Source: Candidatus Kapaibacterium sp.
Lineage (GTDB): Bacteria > Bacteroidota > Ignavibacteria > Kapaibacteriales > UBA2268
Length of the DNA: 64,000 bases
NCBI GenBank assembly: GCA_026418625.1
Contig: JAOABA010000058.1
Coordinates: 1-64,000 of the forward strand
Direction of reading: 5' to 3'
Positions 1 to 8,654 of the stretch are shown in pieces. Below the pieces are notes generated by a model, which worked only from the letters and a program-made list of their open reading frames with translations, had not been told where the DNA came from and made no database searches. The first letter of the stretch is position 1. Each line of letters starts with the position of its first letter. The translations under genes were made by a program, and so were the position numbers.

Positions 1-28
1 TGGGCTCGGAGATGTGTATAAGAGACAG
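1..28. other. Illumina Nextera adapter remnant at contig end
   Basis: These bases are the 3' part of the Nextera read-2 transposase adapter. They contain the 19-base mosaic end AGATGTGTATAAGAGACAG (10-28), preceded by TGGGCTCGG. This is untrimmed library sequence, not genomic DNA, and biology starts at about base 29. It marks the window's left edge as a contig end, so the gene running into it is cut artificially. Confidence 0.97.
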
Positions 29-804
29 GCCCTATACCTTATCAATTGACGCTTCCACCCATTAAATGTAATCTTTCGAAGTGGATTATTTCGATTGGAA
101 CTGTCCCTGACAATCTCAGAGGAGGGATCTAATTGCCAAAGATAAATACCTATATTATTATTAAGCCACATTCTCTCATTTTTGAGGTTTATTATTTCAA
201 TATTCGTTTTAGTTGTGTCATTATAAAGATAGTAATCAAAATAGGTTTTTCTGTCCTCTTTGATAACAAAGGGTAACACCGTTATAGAATCTTTATGGAA
301 TTGCATCTTTTCGAAACCTAATTTGGTTCCATTAATTGTTATATGCTTATTGACTATCACTTTTTTGTTTTCAAAAACAAAATTGCTGTCAATAGCTATA
401 TCTGCAAATATGTTCCAACTATTCAAATCCATATCTCCAATTTTGAACCAAGCCAGTCCCAGGCTCTGAATTGAGTCAGTTAATCCATTGTTTAACCTGA
501 ATAGCTGATTCTTATCTTTTGATAAATAAAATGTATCAATCAATTTGTTGTTGTTATATCTTAGGATTATAAAAGCTGTCTTATCAATAAATGTTTGCTT
601 TGTAACTACAACAAATGAATCTATAGATTCAGATCCCGGAACAGTTTTTAAACCTTCATCAATAAGATTAAATTCATAAACCCAGTAATTACCGACCTTT
701 AATGGAAAAAATTTAATTATTTCAGGTGGATTATATATTGGTGCATTGTTGTCGCAACCGAATTGGAAAATAGTGAGTATTAATAGTATATATTTAATTT
801 TCAT
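29..804 (-). CDS. Putative lipoprotein, 3' end cut by contig edge
   Basis: An open frame runs leftward from ATG at 804 (an in-frame ATG also lies at 816) to the adapter junction without a stop, giving about 258 residues. The N-terminus is Lys-rich, then hydrophobic, and ends in FQFGC followed by DNN. This looks like a type II (lipoprotein) signal peptide with the lipidated Cys at about residue 17. The mature part has no domain I recognise. It begins with a 'KVGNYWVYEF' segment, a pattern often seen at the start of beta-rich Bacteroidota lipoproteins, and is rich in Asn, Ile and Tyr. The C-terminus is missing because the contig ends here. It is divergent from the phosphatase gene at 902. Function unknown. 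Confidence 0.75.
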
Positions 805-901
805 CTTGTTAATCATTAGTGCCCTCTAAGTTAGTTAAAAAATTATTAATTTCCTATTCTTGAAATATCATTTTACTAATTAATTTTTGTAATCCGTTTT
901 T

Positions 902-2590
902 ATGCTGCAAATAAATCTTGAGTCCTTGATTGATTTTAGTGCAAAACTGAACGAAATTAATGACGAGAAGCTTATTTTAAATTCTGCTCTTCTTGCTATA
1001 ATGGGAAAACTTAAAATTGTTAAGGCTTGTGTTTTCCAGAAAAATGATAAAAACGAATATGAAACAAGTATTATAAAAGGTTTTAACCCCAAAACCGAAA
1101 ATTTTACTATCAACGAAAAAGATCTGTTTGAAAAAGATTTTTCATCAAATAAAATCTTGAAAAAAACAGGCTATCAATATTGTATTCCTATAAATTATAA
1201 TGACATAAATTTTGCGGTGATTTGCCTTGGAAAAAAAATTGATGGAAAAAAAATTACAAAAATTGAAAGATTCTATTGCAAATTGATTTCCAACATTACA
1301 GCCATTTCGCTACAAAATGTCAAACATTATCAAGAAATCATTGTCGCAAATAAAAAGCTACAATTACGCAACCAATTGTTAGACACTTTATTCGAAATGA
1401 GCAAAGATTTTAATTTAATTTTATCGAAGAACGAAATTGTTAAAATCCTTTCCTTCAGATTAATGGGGCAATTGCTCATTTCAAGATTTGCAATAATCCT
1501 TTTTGACCCCAACGAAAATTTCGATTTCATTAATAATCGTCTTGAATTAAAAATCAATAACCAATTAATTAAATCATTAAAGTATATTAAAAAAACGCAA
1601 TTAACCAATCAAGTCAATCTTAGTAAATCGATTTTAAAAAAATTAACTGATTCTGGTGTCAGTGTCATTTCTCCATTAATTGTTCAGGGAAATTTGAAAG
1701 GAATTTTATTAATTGGAAAAAAACTGAATAATGAGGATTACACTCAAGAAAACTTGGATTTTATTGACTCATTGGGTAACTTGGCTATTCTTGCACTGGA
1801 AAATGCTCGATTATTTAATGAAGAAATTGAAAAGAAAAGACTCGAAAGTGAACTTAACCTCGCTTATGAAATTCAATTGAATTTATTTCCAAGATCAATT
1901 CCTGAACCTGATGGTTATGAGCTTTTTGGTTATTCCATTCCATCGAGGCAAATTGGTGGTGATTATTATGACTTCATACAAATTCAGGAATCGAAATTTT
2001 TAGTTGCAATTGCAGATATTTCCGGTAAAGGTATTCCTGCTGCCCTCCTTATGTCAAATTTACAAGCTTCTTTGAGAACATTAGCACCAATGAACCTTCC
2101 ATTAAAAGATTTATTAAAAAGATTAAACAAAGTTATTTATGATAATACCACACCTGACAAGTTTGTTACTTTATTCTGTGGTATTCTTGATACAAATAAT
2201 CATACTTTTGACTATATAAATGCCGGTCATAATCCACCCTTATGTTATGACAAATCAGGAATAAAAAAAGAATTGACTGAAGGTGGTATAATATTGGGGA
2301 TATTCGACGATTATGATAATTATGCTCAAGGACATCTCGATTTGCTTCAGGGTGATACCATTTTCTTCTACACTGATGGTATAACTGAGGCAAGAAACGA
2401 GAATGAAGAATTTTCTGAAAATAACTTAAAGAAAATTCTAACCAAAAATTCAAAAGCTTCTGTAAAGAAATTAAAAGAAATAATCTTGGAAAACTTAAAG
2501 AATTTCCAAGGTAACGCTCCTCAATCTGATGATATCACTATGGCTATTATTAGAAGAAAAACAAATCTGTATCAAAATGATAATCATTAG
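902..2590 (+). CDS. GAF-domain PP2C/SpoIIE-type serine phosphatase
   Basis: A 562-residue soluble protein. Residues of about 10-140 and 165-310 look like two GAF-type sensor domains, the second ending in LAILALENARLFNE, a typical GAF C-terminal helix. A short coiled linker (EKKRLESELNLAYEIQLNLFP) follows, then an RsbU/SpoIIE PP2C domain to the C-terminus. Phosphatase metal-binding motifs are visible: GGDYYDF, ADISGKG, YTDGITEA and QSDDITMAI. Members of this family dephosphorylate anti-anti-sigma or other Ser/Thr-phosphorylated regulators in response to a GAF-sensed signal. The specific partner is not in this window. It is first in an apparent operon, with the next gene starting 15 bases after its stop. 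A second SpoIIE-type phosphatase lies at 42932-44080. Confidence 0.85.
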   Translation: MLQINLESLIDFSAKLNEINDEKLILNSALLAIMGKLKIVKACVFQKNDKNEYETSIIKGFNPKTENFTINEKDLFEKDFSSNKILKKTGYQYCIPINYNDINFAVICLGKKIDGKKITKIERFYCKLISNITAISLQNVKHYQEIIVANKKLQLRNQLLDTLFEMSKDFNLILSKNEIVKILSFRLMGQLLISRFAIILFDPNENFDFINNRLELKINNQLIKSLKYIKKTQLTNQVNLSKSILKKLTDSGVSVISPLIVQGNLKGILLIGKKLNNEDYTQENLDFIDSLGNLAILALENARLFNEEIEKKRLESELNLAYEIQLNLFPRSIPEPDGYELFGYSIPSRQIGGDYYDFIQIQESKFLVAIADISGKGIPAALLMSNLQASLRTLAPMNLPLKDLLKRLNKVIYDNTTPDKFVTLFCGILDTNNHTFDYINAGHNPPLCYDKSGIKKELTEGGIILGIFDDYDNYAQGHLDLLQGDTIFFYTDGITEARNENEEFSENNLKKILTKNSKASVKKLKEIILENLKNFQGNAPQSDDITMAIIRRKTNLYQNDNH

Positions 2591-2605
2591 TCCATAATTT
2601 GAAAA

Positions 2606-4138
2606 ATGATAAACCGAAATCTAATATTGTCATTACTTGTTTGCTCATTAATTTTAGCACCAATACTATTCTTTCCACTTTCCAACGATCTTTCGATTTT
2701 CTATCACGCAGCAAAAACAATTTTAAGTGGTGGCAAACTATACGTTGACTTTATTGACATTAAGCCTCCTTTGGGTTATATACTTTTCATTCCAATAATT
2801 TTATTTTCCGGGCATAGTGAGTTTATGCTGAGGTTCGCTGATTTCATTATACAATTAACCATCCTGATACTTTTATTCAGACTAATTCAAAAAAAGACAA
2901 GTAATGATATAATACCTTTTGTTGCGTGTATTTTCTATTCTTTAAGCTATGTTGCCTTTAACTTCAATCAAACGATGCAGCTTGAATCATTTATGGGACT
3001 AATTGTTCTTTTACTAATCAAAATTCAGGTTTCAGACAATAAAAAAACTTATATCTGGCTGCTGCGGGGCTTTTTGCTTGCTCTTTTAATTTCTATTAAA
3101 TTCACATCAATTATTGTCTATTTAGTATTAATTATTGATGATTTTTTCACTGAAAAAAACTCAAAACCATTTATAAAACAGGTTTTGACTTTAATAAGCT
3201 TTTTAATAGCAATCATTTTAATTCATATCATTCTACTTGATTTAGAAATTTATAACGGGTTTTCTAATGCTCTCAAATATCTTATGATTTATGGCTCTCA
3301 GCCACCAATTAACTTTGAATACCTAAAATTTTCTTTGAAACAAATTTCAGAATTTTTTGCTGATAATCTATCTTTATCATTAACAATTTTATTTTTAATC
3401 GGTATAATTTACAACCTTAAAAATCAAGGAAAGCATATATACAATTTTTCAATCCTGATATTTATTTTCCTTTTTGCTTCAATTATCTTGGAAAGGAAAT
3501 ATTTTGAATATCATTTCCTGAGGTTTTACATTCCTCTCTCAATAGTTGCATCTTATGGTTTAGTTACCTTTTTTACAGAAATCAAATCATTTAACACATA
3601 CAAAAATATACAGGCAAAGTTTATTTCGATTGCAATTTTAATTTTTTTCTTGCTCTTCAGCCCTTTGCCCAGATGGATTCAAACTTGGATTCCAACTTAT
3701 TATTACTTTGTATCAAAGGAAAAATACAATCAATATTATGAAAGAAAATGGACTTCCGCTGTTCTGAGAAAAAGCTCTTTGGATGTAGCTTCTTTTATTA
3801 ATCAAAGGACAGAAAAGAATGATAAAGTCCTTGTTATTAGTAATATCAATAATCAGCTAAATTTCTTCATAGAAAAGGGCGTAAAATCTCGTTTTGCTCT
3901 TTCCTGCTTTTATTTAAGCAATTTCAATATTGAACACTTTGAAAAGTTATTTTTTGATGAACTCAAGAATGCAAATTGGCTCATCGTTCAGACAAATGAC
4001 GGTAATTTATACGCTATGGGTCACTTATTTTCAAGTTATGATGCCCTTTTACAAAATAAACATTTCAGTCATTTGTTAATAGAAAATTTTCAGGAAGTAA
4101 AAGATTTCAAATTTTTTAAGGTTTTTTCAAGGAAATGA
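2606..4138 (+). CDS. GT39/ArnT-like membrane glycosyltransferase
   Basis: A 510-residue polytopic membrane protein with about ten hydrophobic segments and a C-terminal soluble tail from about residue 390. The N-terminal pattern (an Asp-containing loop after TM1, 'AAKTILSGGKLYVDF', then 'DIKPPLGY') matches the first periplasmic loop of GT-C enzymes of the PMT/ArnT class. These use polyprenyl-phosphate sugars to glycosylate lipids or proteins on the outer face of the inner membrane. Acceptor and sugar cannot be told from sequence. The stop codon overlaps the start of bshC (ATGA), so the two are translationally coupled. That coupling need not mean a shared pathway. Confidence 0.72.
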   Translation: MINRNLILSLLVCSLILAPILFFPLSNDLSIFYHAAKTILSGGKLYVDFIDIKPPLGYILFIPIILFSGHSEFMLRFADFIIQLTILILLFRLIQKKTSNDIIPFVACIFYSLSYVAFNFNQTMQLESFMGLIVLLLIKIQVSDNKKTYIWLLRGFLLALLISIKFTSIIVYLVLIIDDFFTEKNSKPFIKQVLTLISFLIAIILIHIILLDLEIYNGFSNALKYLMIYGSQPPINFEYLKFSLKQISEFFADNLSLSLTILFLIGIIYNLKNQGKHIYNFSILIFIFLFASIILERKYFEYHFLRFYIPLSIVASYGLVTFFTEIKSFNTYKNIQAKFISIAILIFFLLFSPLPRWIQTWIPTYYYFVSKEKYNQYYERKWTSAVLRKSSLDVASFINQRTEKNDKVLVISNINNQLNFFIEKGVKSRFALSCFYLSNFNIEHFEKLFFDELKNANWLIVQTNDGNLYAMGHLFSSYDALLQNKHFSHLLIENFQEVKDFKFFKVFSRK

Positions 4139-5769
4139 CATTCAACACAATTAAATACGACAATTTACCCGGTTTCTCTAAGCTCTTTTTAGATTTTATT
4201 AATGATCACAAATTCTTTGATGATAGGTTTCCAAACAATAAAAAATTATACGATGACAAATCATTTCTTGATAAAATCTCACAATCCAACACAAAAAGAG
4301 ATCTGATAGTTGAAACTATTTTAAATACAATGAGGGATATAGATCTCAACCCAACACAAATTGAAAATCTAAACTTACTAAAATCATCAAAAACACTTAC
4401 AGTAGTAACCGGTCAACAAGTAGGTTTTCTTGGCGGACCGCTTTATACTTTGATAAAAGGCTTGAGTGCTGTCGCTCTTTCTAATAAACTTAAAAATTAT
4501 CATAAAGATTTTTCATTCGTTCCTATTTTCTGGATAGAAGATAACGACCACGATAACCTTGAATCATCACAAATAACATTTTTTGACAAAGACTATAATC
4601 CTATTATCTATAACTGCGATGAACACCCTGATAAAAGCGACCGAAGAACCGTTTCAAGCAGATTCTTTGACAGCTATATTGATGATGTCATCAACAATAT
4701 TTGTATTAAACTCTCAGAAATAAATACTAATGAGAACTTTTTTAATCTTTTAAAGCAAATTTACATCCCTTCAAAAAATTGGTCTTATGCTTTCGTTGAG
4801 CTAATGAATCACTTAATTGGAAGCACAGGGATTCTCTTCATAAGCGCTTCAAAACTTCAAAAAACTGGAATATTTGTGGAGTTTGTCCAAAAAGAATTAG
4901 AAAATTTAGGAAGGTCTGATGAATTAATTCAATTTGCAAATTCCCAAATTGAAAAAAACGGTTATCACATACAAGCAAAAACTAATAAGATTAACCTTTT
5001 CTATCATAAAGATGATTATAGATACAAAATTGAACCCATAAACAAAGAAACAGAAAATTTCAGAATAAATAATGAAATTCATAATGAAAAAGAATTATTA
5101 GCTAAACTTTCTAAGGATAATGCTGCTTTTTCGCCGAATGTTTTGCTCAGACCTGTATTTCAAGATTTTGTTCTGCCAACAATTGCCTATGTAGCTGGTC
5201 CGAGTGAAATAGGTTATTGCTCTCAACTAAAAGAAGTTTATGAATATTTCAATGTAACAATGCCGGCTTTCATTCCAAGACATTCAATAACTTTTGTGGA
5301 TAGAAAAATTTCTCGTTTTTTGGAGAAAAATCAACTAAATCCAGAATTTTTCTTCTCAAAAAAAGAAATCTTAATGAATTTTATAAAAGAAAAATTTACT
5401 GATAAGAATACTGAGCTTATTTTTAATCAATCTATAGTTGAAATTCGAAAAATATTCGAAAATCTCAAAACCTATGCAAAATCAATTGAACCCACACTTG
5501 AAGCAACTGTTGATTCTGCTGCACATAAAACGAAAGAAATGATAGAAACAATAGAAAAAAAGATTAAATCCGCCGAATTAAAAAAATATGATTTTTTAAT
5601 GAAAAAATATATCGAAACCAACCTTTTTTTATACCCATTTGAAACCTTTCAGGAAAGAATCTACTCACCTATCAACTTTATACTAACCATAGAAAAAGAA
5701 GACTTAATTGAAAACATTCTTAATATGTTTCAAAATGACCCTGTCAAGCACTTTATCATTTATTTATAA
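4135..5769 (+). CDS. bshC: Bacillithiol biosynthesis cysteine-adding enzyme BshC
   Basis: A 544-residue protein, the usual length for BshC. It has the family hallmarks 'VVTGQQVGFLGGPLYTLIKG' at about residue 90, 'FVPIFWIEDNDHD' at about 130, and 'GPSEIGYCSQLKEVY' near 360. It also has the C-terminal coiled-coil region rich in Lys and Glu (about 440-510) that mediates dimerisation in known structures. BshC joins Cys to glucosaminyl-malate, the last step of bacillithiol synthesis. Its presence implies bacillithiol as a cytosolic low-molecular-weight thiol. bshA and bshB are not in this window. The start overlaps the upstream glycosyltransferase stop by 4 bases. Confidence 0.93.
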   Translation: MTFNTIKYDNLPGFSKLFLDFINDHKFFDDRFPNNKKLYDDKSFLDKISQSNTKRDLIVETILNTMRDIDLNPTQIENLNLLKSSKTLTVVTGQQVGFLGGPLYTLIKGLSAVALSNKLKNYHKDFSFVPIFWIEDNDHDNLESSQITFFDKDYNPIIYNCDEHPDKSDRRTVSSRFFDSYIDDVINNICIKLSEINTNENFFNLLKQIYIPSKNWSYAFVELMNHLIGSTGILFISASKLQKTGIFVEFVQKELENLGRSDELIQFANSQIEKNGYHIQAKTNKINLFYHKDDYRYKIEPINKETENFRINNEIHNEKELLAKLSKDNAAFSPNVLLRPVFQDFVLPTIAYVAGPSEIGYCSQLKEVYEYFNVTMPAFIPRHSITFVDRKISRFLEKNQLNPEFFFSKKEILMNFIKEKFTDKNTELIFNQSIVEIRKIFENLKTYAKSIEPTLEATVDSAAHKTKEMIETIEKKIKSAELKKYDFLMKKYIETNLFLYPFETFQERIYSPINFILTIEKEDLIENILNMFQNDPVKHFIIYL

Positions 5770-6000
5770 GAAAGCAGATTATTATACACTTTGATTACAG
5801 ATTTTTTCTTTTAGGTAGTAAAAAGTTTGTTTAATTTGCAATTCCATATTTTTTTTTATAAGTTATTTTGTTAAAAAAATTCTTTATCATAGAATTTAGA
5901 GGTATTGAATTTCACAATGAAAAATAGATTGAAAGCTCACTCCGCATTAATAAATATTAAAAACAAATTAAAATTTTCTAACATTTATGAGGTATAAGAT

Positions 6001-7284
6001 ATGTCAATGCTCAAAGAAAAACTCGCACAAATTTTTCCTCCACTCAAAGCAGAAATTGGAAATTTTGTCAAACAATATGGCGACAAAGTAGTCTCCCAAG
6101 TTACTTTAGCTCAAGCTTACGGTGGATTGAGAGGCGTTAAATGCTTGGTTTGCGATACTTCTGAAGTTCCCCCCGACAAAGGATTAATTATTCGTGGTAT
6201 TGAATTAAAAGAACTTTTCGACAAATGGCCCGAAGAAATTCTTTATTTACTCTTAACCGGCGAATTACCCAATGAAACTGAATTAAAAGACCTTCAAGCT
6301 GAGCTAAAGGCTGCCGAAGATGTTCCTGATTATGTTTGGGCAGTTCTTGACGCTATGCCGGCAGACTCCCACCCAATGGCTATGTTTAACACAGCCATTC
6401 TTGTTATGCAAAAAGAGTCAGTCTTTGCAAAACGTTATGCAGAAGGAATGAAAAAAGATGATTACTGGGCTGCAACTTATGATGATGCTATAAACATTAT
6501 TGCAAAATTACCGGCTATTGGTGCTGGAATTTATCGAAAGAGATTCAATAAAGGTCCCAGAATTCCTTCAGACAAAAATGCAGACTGGGGTAAAAATTAC
6601 GCTATTATGCTTGGATTACCCGATCCAAATGAAGAATTAACAAAACTAATGAGATTGTATTTAACACTACACTGCGACCACGAAAGCGGAAACGTCAGTG
6701 CATATTCAGCCTCAGTTATTAATTCTGCACTTTCAGATTTATACTATTCACTTTCTGGCGGATTAAATGGTTTGGCTGGTCCTCTCCACGGTTTAGCAAA
6801 TCAAGAATGCCTCGGCTGGATCCTCGAAACAATGGAAAAATTCGGCGGAGCTCCAACAAAAGAGCAGCTCGAAAAATTTGCTTGGGATACTCTAAATGCC
6901 GGAAAAGTAATTCCCGGTTATGGTCACGCTGTTCTTAGAATTACAGATCCACGCTTTGACGCTTTCTTAGCATTTGGCAAAAAATATATGCCCGACGATC
7001 CAGTATTCCTAACTGTTCAAAGAGTATTTGAAACTGTGCCAGAAGTTTTGAAACAAGTTCAAAAGATTAAAGATCCATGGCCCAATGTTGATGCTGGCTC
7101 CGGTGCTTTGTTATATCATTATGGTATGACTGAATTCAGCTACTACACCGTTCTCTTTAGTATTTCACGTGCTATGGGTATTTGCTCTCAAGCTGTTGTT
7201 AATAGAGCTATGGGCTATCCAATTACAAGACCGAAATCCTTGCCAACTGCAGGCTACAAGAAAATTGTCGAAGCTCAAGGATAA
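6001..7284 (+). CDS. gltA: Citrate synthase, eukaryotic/mitochondrial type
   Basis: A 427-residue type I citrate synthase that condenses oxaloacetate and acetyl-CoA. Catalytic residues are in place: His263 in PLHGLANQE, His309 in PGYGHAVLR and Asp364 in NVDAGSGALL. The sequence around these motifs (GGLNGLAGPLHGLANQE; YGMTEFSYYTVLFSISRAMG) resembles the mitochondrial subfamily more than the E. coli or Bacillus types. The start is supported by a GAGGT element about 8 bases upstream. A 231-base leader region precedes the gene, and malate dehydrogenase follows after 106 bases, so this is a TCA-cycle pair. Whether the enzyme also runs in the cleavage direction cannot be told from sequence. Confidence 0.95.
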   Translation: MSMLKEKLAQIFPPLKAEIGNFVKQYGDKVVSQVTLAQAYGGLRGVKCLVCDTSEVPPDKGLIIRGIELKELFDKWPEEILYLLLTGELPNETELKDLQAELKAAEDVPDYVWAVLDAMPADSHPMAMFNTAILVMQKESVFAKRYAEGMKKDDYWAATYDDAINIIAKLPAIGAGIYRKRFNKGPRIPSDKNADWGKNYAIMLGLPDPNEELTKLMRLYLTLHCDHESGNVSAYSASVINSALSDLYYSLSGGLNGLAGPLHGLANQECLGWILETMEKFGGAPTKEQLEKFAWDTLNAGKVIPGYGHAVLRITDPRFDAFLAFGKKYMPDDPVFLTVQRVFETVPEVLKQVQKIKDPWPNVDAGSGALLYHYGMTEFSYYTVLFSISRAMGICSQAVVNRAMGYPITRPKSLPTAGYKKIVEAQG

Positions 7285-7307
7285 TTATTAATGACTTTGT
7301 CTTTTTT

Positions 7308-8326
<1,019 letters not shown>

Positions 8327-8346
8327 TTTTCATCAAAAACATTATC

Positions 8347-8382
8347 AAAGCCATATCTGACTCTCAGGTATGGCTTTTTTTT
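8347..8382 (+). terminator. Rho-independent terminator of gltA-mdh
   Basis: AAAGCCATA-T-CTGA / CTC / TCAG-G-TATGGCTTT forms a 14-bp stem with one G-U pair and a 3-base loop, followed by a run of T. It lies 20 bases after the mdh stop. Confidence 0.9.
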
Positions 8383-8541
8383 GTTTATTGGATGAGATTT
8401 TTTCCTCAATATAAATTTAATCACTCTGAAAGATAGAGATTTAAATAATCAGGTGAAAAAATTTATTTAACTGTCAGTTTGATAATCGAAGTTTGTAAGA
8501 GTAAATAATGTTTTAAAATTGTTCTTTATCTAATTCTTAAA

Positions 8542-8602
8542 CTGAACCTCAGCAAGAATTTCATTTATTTTTCAACTAAAACTTATTCTCACTGAGGTTC
8601 AG
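8542..8602. repeat. Spaced 11-bp inverted repeat
   Basis: CTGAACCTCAG (8542-8552) is mirrored exactly by CTGAGGTTCAG (8592-8602) across a 39-base AT-rich spacer, with partial extra pairing just inside (AAGAAT with ATTCT). It lies between convergent genes, beyond the end of the minus-strand gene at 8655. No U-run follows on either side, so it is not a typical terminator. It may be the ends of a tiny non-autonomous element or a long-loop RNA hairpin. Confidence 0.5.
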
Positions 8603-8654
8603 ATTTATAAAACTTTTTTATGGTTGCTTAATAGTCTTAACAATAAAGTTAATA

